Source of the DNA: Trichobilharzia szidati
Lineage: Eukaryota > Platyhelminthes > Trematoda > Strigeidida > Schistosomatidae
Reading direction: 5' to 3'
DNA: 64,000 bases
NCBI GenBank assembly: GCA_944472155.2
Contig: OX235272.1
Span: 80,482,020 to 80,546,019, forward strand
Shown here: piece by piece, positions 22,637 to 37,217 of the stretch
How positions within the stretch are numbered: the first letter of the stretch is position 1
Layout of the letters: the number at the start of each line of letters is the position of its first letter
The notes under the pieces: generated by a model
What the model was told of the DNA's origin: nothing
The model's input: only the letters and a program-made list of their open reading frames with translations
The model's database searches: none
Position numbers and translations under genes: made by a program

Positions 22637-24740
22637 TATGTTCTATGTGCTCTTACAATTCTATACCATATCTACATAATATCTTCTTATTTAATCCCAT
22701 TTCTCATTTCGTGTGAACATTCAATGTCTACATGTCTATTTTGGGTTTCGTCGAATATACAGACATCAGCTCACTGCCTTATCGAGGGCTTTCCATGGCC
22801 TCTATCATTCTGTCTCTCATATTCCAGGAAAGATTAGGTTTACATTTTATACCTTTACTTTGCATGGAAGACTTCATGGTGACTGTATTGATTTCCTTGG
22901 GTAAAAGTCCTAGCCCAAATATTAGCCTTCTCACTTTTCCCGAGCTTTGGACCGAATAGAAGACTAGGACAGGTTGGGCCACATAGTAGACACCAAGTTA
23001 TCTATATATACGTCACCGAGAACGGTGATTTCGGAAGGAAATTTGTGTTATTCTGGAATAACAATTTTCATTTATTGAAGAGAAGTTGGGTGTCAACCAA
23101 TCTATTGTATGTCATCTTAGTCTGAATTTTCTTAATGCTTAATCGATGAATGTTCAGTTTGTCACATGAAGACTCATCACTGGTTACTGAATAGTGTGAT
23201 GGGATTCTGATTCACGCGAGTATAGTAAGATTGAGATAATGAAACCATATTCAAATGGTTGAGAGGAGAGTGCAATGAAATAAACCTGAGGCTACAGATA
23301 AATCACCTGATTTCAGAGCATCTTATAATATCTACTTATATCTGAATAATTAGGATCGCCAAAAACTGATTCTTCAGTTGTAGTATGTTGTATACATCAA
23401 CTGAGAAAACAGTCTTAGTCTCATGAAGTGGAAATGGGGAAATCTAGTGTTGAATACGTCTCTCTGGAATCACTAGACTTAGTCTGTATATACAGATGAA
23501 CATGGAACACTCTTCGCATATATCAAACTTCAGACCAAAAATTATTATATTTGGAAAGAATACAAACAGACTCAGAGTTTAGGTTCATAATACAAACACA
23601 CACAATGCAAAGTATTGAACAATTCATCAAATCGACAATTTATCGCAGACTTCTTCACTATCTAATATTTTGCACACTTATGAAACGCCAAAAAAATAGG
23701 TTTTCAATACTCCAATGTTAACAGTAGAAATCATGGGGATGTCTGTCGCTATCGTCAACTTAGAAAATGTCCCGTGCAAATCTGAATAACTGCTGACACC
23801 AGTCCAACAAACACACCATCATAATCATCGCCAAATTTCATTGAATTAAGGGAACAATTACACGAAACATCTCGAATAAGTGTTGCTTCCAATCACAATC
23901 CAATGATACACAAGTAGACACTGTTCAAAATACGAAATGTAGATAGACTACACAAACACACAATTACTGGCCTCGAATGAAAACACCACAAAACACGTGA
24001 CGTACTGGTTCACAGCCATTCATCATTGTATACGTGAACGACTCCGATCACGTGAGTGTGTGTCCTGCAACAATGAAACCCTGAAAACAACTCACTCAGA
24101 CTGCATTAGTCAATGAAGAAGAAAAAGAAGGAAAAGCAGAAGAAGCTGAATTCGACAACCCTGAATGGAGAAGATAAAACCATATGCATGTCGAATTACA
24201 CACTTCATTTGAAATTGGTAGTTGGTGAGATATCCCGAATAAATCTACACCTGACTGTACAGTGTCAAACTGCAGTAAGAACACATCACGCACACTTTTG
24301 GAAATACACGGACGGAGTTCACTGACCGACCCACGTATAATACACTGTCATTGTCCTCAAATTCTGCAGTCGGATAATCAAGACTAACTAATCAAGGTTT
24401 ACTTCATTTCGAAACTGGACGGATTTGTCGAATAGAAAGAAGAAACGGGAGATTGAACCAGACAAATCATTCCGAGGACATCATTTCAATACACATTGAG
24501 ACTAACCCTGAAAACTGTCATGTATAATGTCAACTGGGTTCAAAATTAGAAAGCAAACAGCGTGATGAAGAGACAACGGGGAATAATAATGATGCCAGGT
24601 GATTTCAGAATGAGTATCACTGTCCCGATCAGATAAATCTGCAGTCAGCATGATACTAAATTTGCACCTGACGTTTCATCACACAGTTAGGGAAGCACTC
24701 CCTACTCAGCTGAAATTTACACACCTTCATTCAGCCTCAC
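22637..24740. repeat. region R, unit 1 copy
   Basis: About 2.1 kb shared with units 3, 4 and 5 and absent from unit 2. It includes a small perfect hairpin TCACCGAGAACGGTGA near 23,011 and ends at the ferritin 3' flank. Open frames are short and not shared intact among copies. Identity unknown; it may be a further retroelement remnant. Confidence 0.5.
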
Positions 24741-24991
24741 GAATACACCTGCACTATCCGTCTGTGTCAGCTGTTCGCTTCCTCCCACAAACTATCAGCT
24801 GGACATTCCCCTTCAAAATGTGATGTGACATGGCAGCTGATGAACAGAAATGATTATATTAGGCAAGATTATATTTCTTCGCACGGAAATCAACAAAGCC
24901 TCCTCACATACATACATACATACATACAAACTAATATACACTGTACAACAGAAGGAAGGATTCAAAGGAAACGACTCGAACGAAGGAAGTC

Positions 24992-27900
24992 TCAGTGAAT
25001 TCCAGTCTCCTTCAGTGTCAACTTGTCGAACAAATATTCACCCAGTCCACTGCCAACCCTCTTCGCCTGAGTCACATAGTCGGCGAGTTGCTTGATTCCA
25101 TCCTCCTGTTCATGTAGGTATTCACTCTCGATGAAGTCAGCCAATCCCGCATCATTGTTATTCGAAGCCAGTTCATCGAGTTTCAATAGTGACTGTGAGT
25201 AGACGGGAGAGAATGAGAAGAATAAGAATCACTCTAATATTAATAATGAAAACAGTAATAATAATAATAATAACGATAATAACAAAATGAATTAGACTGC
25301 ATGAGCTATTTGAAACACCTGAGTGATAACTCGCGACAATTTATTTGTGATTGTGCGTGCGTGTATGTGAGCATATGCATGTGTGATGGATAGATGTAAG
25401 AATGATGTCAATCGATGAGGTTAGTTGACTCCCGTGCAAAATATTCACCATTACGGAATTTGATAACTTCGACTAGCAGGAAATCGTCATTTAATGAAAG
25501 CTCACTCGAGTATACACACTCGAGCGAATAATATTGAGCAACAGAGCTCACTTCGACAGATAAGTGTTTCCACAGAGGATTGAAGACAGTTTATATTATA
25601 CCAGAGACGATGAAACATAGTAAATAAACTCTCTCAACTTTCGCGAACTGAATCGAGATATGAAGTTCACCGTATTTTCAACATTCGATGTTTGGAAAAT
25701 GAAATTATTCCTTAAGGCCTACGTCTACGTGCTCCAGTTCTTACAGACAAAGTTAGAAGCAGAATAGAATGTCTACAAACACTATGCCAAAAAGAAGAGA
25801 TCCACAGAATTGTTAAAAAGTTGCACCATATCAGATATGAAATTGAGCAGTTGAATCAAAAGCTAGTGGGAATAGTTACCAATGTGGATTACGATCTTAT
25901 AACACAGTCCTCTTGCAATGCCAAATCAGCAGCTTTCAAAAAGTCAAAACATACTCAAATCAAAGAGTTCAATAAATTATTAGAGGAGAAATCTTCATCT
26001 CAGAACGATGAAATCAGCAATCTAAAGTCAACGGCGATCGATAAAACAAAGTGAGCTATTAATCTCTCAACACATATATTAAGTCCTACAGAAATAAGTG
26101 TATTAGAAAGGGGACTAAATTTCAATGTAGCGGTAGACAAGCTGAAACCTGAGGATGTCATCCCTAAAATAGAAATAGCACTAAGTGAGATAGACAAAAT
26201 AATGGCTGACGAAGTACGGGCACAATTTACACTAACATTAAAACGACAGAAACGTGGAAAGCCTAACCTGACAAAACCAGAGATAGAACCCCTGAAACAC
26301 CTTAAGAATAACAAGGATATAGTAATCACAAAGTCAGACAAAGGAAATGCAACAGTAATATTAGACAAATCAGACTATTTGGACAAGGTGAATACTCACA
26401 TACAAACTGGAGCATATGAGGAAATTGATAAGTCAATAGACACCTTTAAGAAATCCACAGCGGACCTTATACGCCGAATGAAACCGTTTCTAGGTGGGTC
26501 TAAATTGTTTGATTTAATGTCCAAAAACTAATAACCCCAGTTGAATGTATGGTGTTGTTAAAGTTCATAAGTCAGGATACCCTATTAGACCTATAGTTGA
26601 TTTTAGAAATTCACCTACTTATGAATTATCTAAATATTTAGCCATGGTATTGAATTCCCTTAAGAGCCACTCAAAATCTAGACTAACAAATTCTTATGAA
26701 CTAAAACATAGATTAGATAATTTAAAATTAGATAATGAAGAGAAAATGGTTAGTTTTGACATTGTCAGTTTATATACACGTATACCAATAAATATGGCTG
26801 TCGAGGCAGTCAGAAACGAATTCGTTTCTGACCAAGAACTCAAAGTTAGAACGAAAGTGCCACTTGAGGATATAATGCTGGGAGGGCAGCTATGATTGAC
26901 TTCCGCAGTATTTAAATTCCGGTGGAAAATATACAAACAAAGTGAGGGAGTTGCCATGGGGTCACCAATATCCCGGTTGTGGCAGATATATTCATGGATA
27001 TGTGGGAAAACATAGCGATTGAAACATTCAGCCCCACCCCAAAAGTATGGTGGAGGTATGTAGATGACACATTATGGTTATGATTTTATTTTGATAAATC
27101 ACACAGTGTTGTACAGTAATATTAACCAGTGACGTCTCGAGCACAAACTATGGGTCATAATCTTATCAAGATGACACATTCACTGTACTTGGAACACAGG
27201 ATCTAGATACGTTTTTCGAACACAACAACTCGAAAGTAGAGACAATTAAATTCACTTATGAATTGTACAGTCATGAAGGAGAGCTTCCAATGTTAGATTG
27301 TAGCGTGGAAAGGAAATAAGATGGGAAGTTAAACACAAGTGTTTACAGGAAACCCACGCATTGAAACAGATATTTGGATTTCCGATCATCTTATCCAAGA
27401 GAAGCTTTGAAACTTAATAATTACCCTGGTAAATTATTCAGAAAGTATGTAGGGAAATGTAAAATTAAAACAAATAATCATAGTAGCGATAGTGATGATG
27501 ATGATGATAATAATAATAATACTAATGAGGACATGCATGTCAAACATGCGCGGGAAAAAACCAATAGTGAGGAATCTAAATCATCGGTATTACTTTCATA
27601 CAAAGAGGGAACCTCGGTAAGCTAAAACAGAATTCTTAACAATGCAGGAATAAAAGTGGCATTTAAACCGACAAACCAATTTGGAAACAGAGATTCTCGG
27701 TGAAAGGATACTAAGCATCCTTTAAAACAAAACGAATTACTTTATCAAAAACTCCGCTATCATTATAAGGTTAGATATATAGGCCAGATTAGAAGCAAGA
27801 AATCACTCAGACTGATTCACTCACCTCATTCACTGCCTTCTCCATTGCAAGAGCTGTGATCATCGCATCCTCCACACCTGTGAACTCCGTCTTACATGGA

Positions 27901-28154
27901 GCCTTTATCTCACTGTACTCAACACGACCACCACGCTTGTTCACATACTTCGCCAATTTCTCAGCGTGCTCACGTTCCTCGAGTGACGCGTTTCGGAAGA
28001 ATTCAGCAGCATTCGGGAAGGCGACATCATCTCGATCGAAGTAGGTGGCGAATGCCATGTAGTCGTATGCAGCCTGCAATTCCATGTTGATCTGTTTGTT
28101 CAGCGCATCTTCACATTCCTTGGTGAAATTCTGTCTGGCTCGTGATTCACTCAT
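24992..28154 (-). CDS. ferritin heavy-chain-type subunit, array copy 2
   Basis: Exon 1 at 27,825-28,154 and exon 2 at 24,992-25,192, with the same GT and AG junctions and 176-residue product as copy 1. Ferroxidase residues are unchanged. This is the most divergent copy in protein: A36, F46, I99, N121 and A125. The substitutions avoid the iron site and look conservative. Ten extra bases upstream of the ATG (near 28,180) break the in-frame upstream extension present in other copies, supporting MSESR as the real start. The intron is 2,632 bp and holds a PLE. Confidence 0.92.
25680..27805 (+). mobile_element. Penelope-like element in ferritin-2 intron
   Basis: Near-identical to the unit 1 insertion, with the same endpoints. 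The RT N-terminal frame is more open here (109 codons at 26,202-26,531, including [12 protein letters not shown]), then a one-base shift into [24 protein letters not shown] lies at 27,057-27,068. A ~110-bp internal deletion near 27,392 removes sequence present in unit 1 between the YRKPTH-like block and the KLNNYP block. Dead copy, duplicated with the unit. Confidence 0.88.
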
Positions 28155-28188
28155 TCTGCTGGTTGACACTGAAAGCACAATGAAACAC

Positions 28189-28231
28189 ACTGACTGATTC
28201 AGTCAGTCTGAGTTGATTTCTGGCTTTTATT
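28189..28231 (-). promoter_or_regulatory. ferritin-2 core promoter candidate
   Basis: TATA-like AATAAAAG at 28,224-28,231 and the same 19-bp palindrome at 28,189-28,207, with ten extra bases between palindrome and ATG relative to the other copies. Confidence 0.45.
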
Positions 28232-28239
28232 CTTTCTGG

Positions 28240-29508
28240 ACAAGCACTCACATGATCAGAGTAATTCACGTATAGAGTGAAGTGAAGTGAAGTTTGTGAA
28301 AGAGAGAGAGAGAGAGTGAATCACGTGCTGTGAGTTGTATTCATTTGAGATCAGCATTGGTGTGAGTGATCTAATTGGTGTTTTCGTGCTTTTGTGTGTA
28401 TGTGTCTGTTTGTGTGGGCTGTTGGGTGTAATTGTGATGGTGATTGGAAGGTGAAGCAGCTAGCTGATTCATCATGTTTTCACGTACTTTCACGTACACA
28501 TGAGAAATTTTCACCACCATTTGGTTTTGTAATATCACCGATTGGTTTTCGTGTTTCTTCAATGCGAAATGCGTAATGTGTCGAATGTGTCGTATTTTCG
28601 GAAGATGACTTTCACATATTAGAATTTGATCATGTGGAATGATTGTGTAATTTCGTTGTGATTTCATCCACACCTGAGCACTCACTCGTTTGTGTGACTG
28701 AGTAGAATGAATTATGACTGGGCGATGTGAGTTGTTTTTGAGATTAAGGGGGTGTGATTGGGTGGGTGGCTTTGTTTTCTACCACACTGAAGTGATGACT
28801 TCTGAGACTACTGAGAATTCCACTCTCCACTCTCAACGATTCAGTCTACTCAGCACTCAGTAATTCATGTCACATTCAGTATTCACTCACACGCAATACA
28901 AATGATTCTTCACACAACACTAGTTCACTCTCACTGAATCAGTAGTATCATGTTGACATGTGAAATGATCACATCTCGCATGAACTCGACTGTTATTATG
29001 AAATATCTGATGAAATTCATCCACTCATGCACGGAGGAGGGAAACAGATTTATTGAGAAAGGCGACTTTTCGTATGAACACACACATCTCATGTGGCTAA
29101 CTTGTTCGGAGTATTCTACCCTGAGCAAGCGATAAACTATCGTTTTGTTCTTACCACTATGGATATCTTCCTTAATCTTATTGTTTTGTTATTTTCTGAC
29201 TAGTTGTTTGGAAACGCGTATTAGGACACTGGAACCTTTGTTTTCAATAGCTGGAGTATCGGAAGTCTTCTCTGATTTGTGCTCGTTCGCTATGGAGTGA
29301 CTTGTGATAAAGTTGTCTGCTAGTATGTGTTCAACTACGCACAAATTCTACGCATTCACTGCCTCTGTATTCAGGAAGCGCTAAACAAAACACAAGAAAA
29401 CACATTTCGTATTCAAAATTCTCTTTTCACATCTCTTATGCAACCTTGGTATTATTTATTCTACATTCGGCTTAATTTCACTCGACTTCAAGTTTTTTGT
29501 CTTTATTC
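28240..29508. other. unit 2 upstream flank of ferritin
   Basis: Homologous to 17,830-19,065. The TG-rich stretch is shorter and the minus-strand open frame is reduced to 104 codons. No gene recognised. Confidence 0.5.
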
Positions 29509-30074
<566 letters not shown>

Positions 30075-30960
30075 GTGTGATTCTGCTTTTCGACAGTACT
30101 CGACCCGTATTATATATACGTCTTTATATGATCTACTTATCTTATGGTCCAACTAACAGCTTCCCCACCTCCGTAGGCAGTCACTGCTTGTCCTGCTTCT
30201 GCTTTCCTCCTAAAACGCGTTTACACGTTTCTGTCAACATCACTTCCAGAGAGTCCCATACAGTGGTCTTCCATACAGATTTCCTTGGTGATGCCACGCA
30301 ATATCTTCGAATTCGCTCAGATGGCAGCAGTGAATGTTTCCATCATGGCCTCCTCCTTCAGTTTGTGGATGTTGATTTTGAATTGTGGTTTGGCTACAGC
30401 TTCTTTGAGGGATTTCAGCTAAACTGTGAAAGTTTCTCGTACTCTATAATAATGTGAAACTGCATCTGTTCTTCTCCATCTTATATCTAACACACATTCT
30501 TGAGGCTGATGTGACGTCAACCTGAGTTTTAATCTATCCACCGTGTGAAACCTATGTCGTCTTGTTCATGTCCTTGTGCTTGTACACGCAGTCTCCAGTC
30601 AGGAAATAGTTAAAGAAGTCGAAGAAGTCAATGAAGTGTTCGCCGTTGTCAGTCATACCTCCAAAAGTCTATTGACACTCGACGAGTTCTCTCCCATTCA
30701 CGCATTTACATCGCTCATTAGGATTCTGATATCACCATCTCCCTGGAGTCTTGTCCATCACTGTTTGCAGATGTCTGTAGAAGTTCTTCTTCCCCTCCGT
30801 GATCTGCGTTGCTTGTGTCGTGGGGAACAGCTCGGCAAAACCGCCATCCACACACTCAGGTATACCGATGACATACACAAGCTTCGAATTATATCCTCAT
30901 TCAACTACCACAATGACAGACACTTCAATTTACTCCAGTGAATAATAGGATTCATGTCGG
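30075..30960 (-). mobile_element. RTE-like LINE endonuclease-region fragment, unit 2
   Basis: The minus strand contains a VLGGKQKQDKQ-like block, a KPQFKINIHKLKEEAMMETF-type segment and the HLQTVMDKTPGR region, in the order expected for the part after the RTE endonuclease domain read right to left. Frameshifted and stop-containing. Confidence 0.45.
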
Positions 30961-31769
30961 AAATGTCGTCGTATGATGGAGAATGACACTGTTAGGCGAA
31001 TGCTTTCAAAGTCATTCGATTGAGATACACATAAAAAACAGTCTGTCAACTTGGATATCCAGATCCCTCTACTTATTCACTGTGAGTATCCCGAAATCAC
31101 GTCACTGAAATTCCGGGTTGAATAATATGGTGATGTGAAGTGTGAGAAGACATGGACCTGCATTTTTCGTGAACTCTCCGTTGTGGGAGATACGAATGGA
31201 TTGTTTGATGCAAAGAAATGCATAATCGACGATGATGTGAGTAAATCGATGAAACATGCAAGAGGACATTTGCGTATTTATTCAACTTAAACTTCCATCA
31301 ACAGAGAAGACAAGTGTTCATTGCTGTGAAATCAGTAGGGATATTTGTACTACTAAACACACAGAAAAGCATTCTGATTTTTGACACTTACATTGAGTTT
31401 TTCTTTCAGTGAGGTTCAAAGACTTGTCGCATACGCCTCAAAATTCACTTCCCATAGTCTTTAAAAATCCATCAACAGATACTTTTGACCGACACTGAAT
31501 ATCAGTTAGGTGGTCTGCAGTATATTATAAGCAACAATGAACTCTGACGGCGAACCAATCAAATATCTATTGGCTGAACAATTATATCAAACAAAATCTA
31601 GATGTAATAGATGTACTCTGAGGAGAGTGCTCAGCGACATTATACGATAAGCCGTCTGGGTGAAAATCGGTGAGTTGACTGTTTGAGGATGTCAATGAGT
31701 TGACAATGTGTGGAATGATTTATGGTAAATTGGCAGATTTTGAGGTGTGCTTCTGAGAATGTATGTTCC
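30961..31769. other. unit 2 spacer
   Basis: Shared with other units; includes a segment (31,300-31,480) also found near 48,360 and 58,940. No gene recognised. Confidence 0.4.
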
Positions 31770-34700
31770 TGCTATAATTAGTTGTAATAGTAGTATTTCA
31801 CAATCACCGAATTACAGGAAATCATCCAACAACACAGAGAAGCATGAACTGAGGAATTTGTATTTGGCGGAATTATTTGCAATTCATATGATAAATATAT
31901 TTTTACAAACAACAGTAAGTATTTACACAATGTAGTGATAGAAATTGTCAATCTCCACATCCACCATATGTCGAATGTCTCCTTGCGTATGTATAATGGT
32001 GTCTCGATTTGGTTGCAAGTCTCTGCGATCTTCCTACTGATTCTGTGATATTGTTTTCATCAGTATCATCTGGACGTATTTCTGAATTATCCACAAAATC
32101 AGGATTAGTAGCGGAATCATTAAAATTAAAATCGCAACGACCTACTTCATTTATTTTCACTTGATCCATGTGTCCGTTGTGAACTGAATGATCATCGATA
32201 TCTAATACCTTCACCACTCGATTTCCCATTTTCTGTAGTATGATTCCAACAGTAGGTCTATGGTCATTCCCTCTATGATAATGTACATCATAAGTCGTGG
32301 ACATCAGATGCGTTGTGAGAATTCGAGATCTGAATGGTTTAACAGGACTTTCATGAGTGCTTGTATGCTCCACATTGTGATATTCAAGTAGGAAATTACC
32401 TCTACATCTCTCTGGCTCGTCAAAATTCCTAGGATTCATTGATGCTGTGACAGTCTTTAATGTTCGTACAAAATCTTCCACCAATCCGTTAGACTGGAGA
32501 TGACGTGGTGCTGTGTACAGATGACGACAACCCATATGTTCAAGTCAATCATTGAAGTTCTTCTCAGTGAAATGAGTACTATTATCAGTAAGTAAGACAT
32601 CTGGAATTCCTTCTCGACTAGAAATCTTCCTCAAAGCTCTGTGAGTGAATTTTGCGTTGTGTAGATATATGTAATTATTTATGACTTCTGGCCATCTAGA
32701 ATAAGAATCCACAATAACTGAAGCATAATATGAATTTAAGAATGGAGCACAGTTATCTGCATGAATACGCTGACAAACCTCACAAGACTCAGGCCATGCA
32801 TTCCACGATGACTTCCCATAGGACATTTTGTGCAAACAACTGGAACACCTCTTTCAGCTTTCTCTGATGTCATCGTCAATTCGTGGCCACCAGCACGTTA
32901 GGCGTGCTGATAATTTCATCTTACCAACTCCCAGATGAGCAGAATGAAAATCATTCAAAATCGCACATCTTAATGTCGGAGGAATAATAGTTCTGTCATT
33001 CAGACATAAAAATCCTTCATGATAGACTGAAATCTCAACTCCTCGCTTACAAAATTCCAGAAATCTTCGCCTACACAAAATATTCCAACCTCCTTCTATT
33101 GCATTTGTAATGCATCCATAATATTTCCGTGTATGGTGAGTAAGCCGAACTGTATCCACAGGTAACGGCTGGACTAACAAACAGTCAGTGTCATGAGCAG
33201 AATTTTCAATAATGAACAGCGAGATAAGAAGTCTCCATGAAGTGTGCACTTATCCGATCTGTGTTCAATAGTGTAATCATTGCAATTAGTTCTAAATTGC
33301 ATCTTTGAACCACAGCATCAGCAAATGATCTATTCTAAGATTTTTCTGCATTTGAAATGAATGAATTTCAAAGCCTGATGGTCAGTAACTATGTGAAACT
33401 TAGTAGCAAAGAGATACTTGTGCAGGCGTCTCATTGCCCATACAACTGATAGAGCCTCCTTCTGGCTTTGTGACTATCCTTGTTCACTCTTACTGAGACA
33501 TGTTGAAATACAAATAACAGGTTGTCCATTTAGCTGAATTACTGCAGCTATACCCGTAGGAGAAGCATCTGTAGTGAGAACAGACTTATCATTCGATAGA
33601 AATGATCTTAGCAAGCTTGTCTATTAAGCGACTGCAAATATGTTCTCAAGATATCCTCATATTGTTATTCTCACTTAAATTGTTTACTGGAGGCAATATC
33701 AAAATGCGGGGATAAGTGTTGAGTGAAACTGGGAATGAATCTGGAGTGAAACTGAAGACAACCAATCCATGATCTCAACGACGACATATTATTACTTGAA
33801 GGAGATTGAATAAGAGGCAGGTGAAAAACTACTTGCATCAAATCAGAAACACTCGGACGACAAAGTAAAATGACATTAGGATGGATTAACAAGAAAACAT
33901 TTTTCCACAGAAACGGCTGAGCAGTTCTAAAAGACGTTCATCATGCAATTCGATGTTCGGTCGATGAATCATTATGTCGTCTTTGCAAGACTACACACCA
34001 TCTAGTCCATCGATCACTTTTCGAAATATTGCAGGTGAAACCTTCAAACCAAAAGGCAAGAATTTATACTTGAAAGATTCAAATGGAGTATTACTGGTTG
34101 TCAATGCACTAGAAGCTTCGTGAAACGGAATTTGCAAATAATCATCTTTGAGATCTATTTTGGAAAAGTATTTTGAGCCATGTAGCTTGTACAGAATGTC
34201 TTCGGTTTCTAGCGTAGAGCAACTTTGCTGTAGTAGACGACTATTGAGCGTAAGGCGGTAGTCACCACAAATTCTCGATGTTTTCTCATCAGACTTTAGT
34301 TGCGTCAAAATGGGAGTAGCTGAATTCGAAGATTCAACTGGCATAAATAAGTATGACCTGCTCAACCAAATTGTCTAACACTTTCTTAACTGCATGTCGC
34401 GAACCGTATGGAATTAATCGACGCTTAAGGAAGACGGGATCACCCTCTGTTTCAAGTTGGATGGGCTGGATCTTCATGCCACCTACACACTTTGAACATT
34501 TTGAAAAACTAATTCTCTGAACAAAGATTCATCAAACAACTCACTACGAAGTGAGATTTCGACATTTAACAATCTAAGGACTTTCAATCCCAATGAAGAT
34601 CCTTGACAAGTAAGGGAGAGGACATTCACGAAACTGCCACTGTCTGATTTCGAACCAATGATATTAGTGCCAATACGAGGTAGTTTATGGCCAGTTATGC

Positions 34701-35782
34701 CTGTAATGGAAATAGTAGTAGGGTCTACCTGGGCATGCTTACAAAGCGATAGTAAATCTCTCTTAGATATCATAGATTCAGTACTCCCAGTATCAATTAT
34801 AAGAGAGTGAGACTTGTCTGAACTTGTAGTGAAGGTTCTCATTAGATGAGATTCATTGCTGTGAAAATTTGAAAGATAAATTGACTGCATTTTACCAGAC
34901 AAATTGGGAGATTCATCAGTAGCATAAGTATTTTAACTCCTGCAAACAGACTATGTGTGCCCAATTTTACCACATTTATGGCACTTAGCACCGCGAAAAC
35001 GGCAAGTGTTTCGTAGATGAATCTTTCGACAGGAAAATCATGGATTGATGTGTTTGCTCTCTGTCTGCATTCCATTACATGTGGATGACAGTTTCGATTT
35101 CGTTTTATGAACACTTGTATTATCAACTTTGGACAGCATGGCATCAGACACTGACTTAGTGGGAGCTGCGCATTCAGTGTTGATATCTTCATATGTAATG
35201 CATAGATCCTAAGCAGTTTGAAATGTATGGGAAGGAATCTGAATCAACTCTTTCTCTAACTTCGGAATATTGATTCCATCAATCAGACGATTACGTAGTT
35301 GAGTGTGCAGCTGATCTCCAAAGTTGCACTTTGAAGCTAGTATCTGCAGCTGAAGAATAAATTCTCTAATCTTCTGATTTGGAGCACGAACAAGTTTGTT
35401 GAACTGAGCCTTCTCTCGTCTTGGTTTATCCGGAAATGACAGAGTTTTTACAAGGCTGTACGCATCTAGCCCAATAGCAGTAATAAAATGAGCCGACATT
35501 TTGTCATCGCCAACATTCTGCGACATGCACCATGCGTCGAGTCATAGAAGAAAATCGGCGATTTTCAGCGGTGAATCATTCATAGGAAACTATCCAAGAT
35601 GATTTAATTCCATAGCGACGCGAAAATGTTATAATTAATTGTAATAATAGTGTTTCACAATGACCGAATTACAGGAAATCAACCAACAACACAGAAATGG
35701 ATGAATTTAGGAATTTTTATTTGGCGGAATTATTTGTAATTCATATAATAAATATAATAACAAACAACAGCCATTGTTTACA
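31770..35782 (-). mobile_element. full-length Ty3/gypsy LTR retrotransposon, unit 2
   Basis: LTRs of 158 bp (31,770-31,927) and 156 bp (35,627-35,782) bound a 4.0 kb element read right to left. Gag (35,209-35,600) is followed by a zinc knuckle CHKCGKIGHT (about 34,960-35,000, stop inside it), then protease with IIDTGSTES (near 34,780-34,800). RT follows (KIDLKDDYLQIPFHEA, FGLKVSPAIFRKVIDGLDG; catalytic box SCKDD where sister copies have SYKDD). RNase H comes next, then integrase (IHADNCAPF, LLTDNSTHF, QSNGLVEDFVRTLK), and a C-terminus ending GGCGD about 20 bases before the LTR. Several stops and frameshifts make it inactive. No clear primer-binding site, polypurine tract or target duplication was seen. 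Confidence 0.88.
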
Positions 35783-36074
35783 CTCCCTCCTCAGCTGAAA
35801 TTTACACACCTTCATTCAGCCTCACGAATACACCTGCACTATCCGTCTGTGTCAGCTGTCGGCTTCCTCCCACAAACTATCAGCTGGACATTCCCCTTCA
35901 AAATGTGATGTGACATGGCAGCTGATGAATAGAAATAATGATATTTTGCAAGATTATATATTTTCGCACAGAAATCAACAAAGCCTCCTCACATACATAC
36001 ATACATACATACAAACTCATATACACTGTACAACAGGGAGGGATTCACAGGATACGACTCGAACGAAGGAAGTC

Positions 36075-37193
36075 TCAGTGAATTCCAGTCTCCTTCAGTG
36101 TCAACTTGTCGAACAAATATTCACCCAGTCCACTGCCAACCCTCTTCGCCTGAGTCACATAGTCGGCGAGTTGCTTGATTCCATCCTCCTGTTCATGTAG
36201 GTATTCACTCTCGATGAAGTCAGCCAATCCCGGATCATTGTTCTTCGAAGCCAGTTCATCGAGTTTCAATAGTGACTGTGAGTATACGGGAGAGAATGAG
36301 AAAAATCAGAATCACTTTATCAATAATAATGGTAATAATAGAAATAATCATAAAGTGGAGTAAACTGTATGAATTAATTGAAACGCCTGAGTGATAGCTT
36401 GCGACCATAAATTTGTGTGTGTGTCCCTGTGTAAGTGAGTATCTGCATGTGTGATGAATAGATGTAAGAATGATGTCAATCGATGAGGGTAGTTGACTCG
36501 CGTCCAAAATATTCACCATCAGGGAATTTGCTAACTTCAACTAGCAGGAAAAAGTCATTGAATTAAAGCTCACTCAAGTGTGTATACTCGAGTGAATAAT
36601 ATTCAGCAACAAAGCTCACTTCGACAGATTAGTGTTTCCAGTGAGAATTGAAGACGTTCAATAAGAGATATATCACAGACGAATTCCGACATCTGAATGT
36701 TCGTAGTCCTCTCAACTCATAACAGAGTCATATGCAATTAAACAGGTCACTTTAAATTAATATATCAAGAGGATGGATCAACAAAATTACCACCAATAAC
36801 ACCACCACGGCAATCATCATCAACATCGACAACATCCTTATCATTGCCGACTGATTCACTCACCTCATTGACTGCCTTCTCCATTGCAAGAGCTGTCATC
36901 ATCGCATCCTCCACACCTGTGAACTCCGTCTTACATGGAGCCTTTATCTCACTGTACTCAACACGACCACCACGCTTGTTCACATACTTCGCCAATTTCT
37001 CAGCGTGCTCACGTTCCTCGAGTGACGCGTTTCGGAAGAATTCAGCAGCATTCGGGAAGGCGACATCATCTCGATCGAAGTAGGTGGCGAATGCCATGTA
37101 GTCGTATGCAGCCTGCAATTCCATGTTGATCTGTTTGTTCAGCGCATCTTCACATTCCTTGGTGAAATTCTGTCTGGCTCGTGATTCACTCAT
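36075..37193 (-). CDS. ferritin heavy-chain-type subunit, array copy 3
   Basis: Exon 1 at 36,864-37,193, exon 2 at 36,075-36,275; 176 residues with all ferroxidase positions kept. Variant residues A36 and F46 match copy 2, while M99, K121 and P125 match copy 1. The intron is only 588 bp and has no PLE. Its 5' end (36,765-36,863) is unrelated to that of copies 1, 2 and 5 and stays open in the ferritin frame for 60 further codons, so intron retention would give a longer tail ending NFVDPSS. Confidence 0.93.
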
Positions 37194-37217
37194 TCTGCTG
37201 GTTGACACTGAAAGCAC

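Larger units (their letters stand above)
14251..24740. repeat. ferritin tandem unit 1 (10,490 bp)
   Basis: Boundary set at the conserved GAATACACCTGCACTATCCG. Homology to the other units starts near 14,238, which marks the left edge of the array. The unit contains ferritin gene 1 with a PLE in its intron, an RTE-like fragment lacking the ATC tract, a gypsy remnant carrying a SINE, and the terminal region R. Confidence 0.9.

Noticed and set aside
27856..28090. Plus-strand frames of 62-79 codons opposite ferritin exon 1
   Set aside because: They are antisense shadows of the conserved ferritin coding sequence and match no family.
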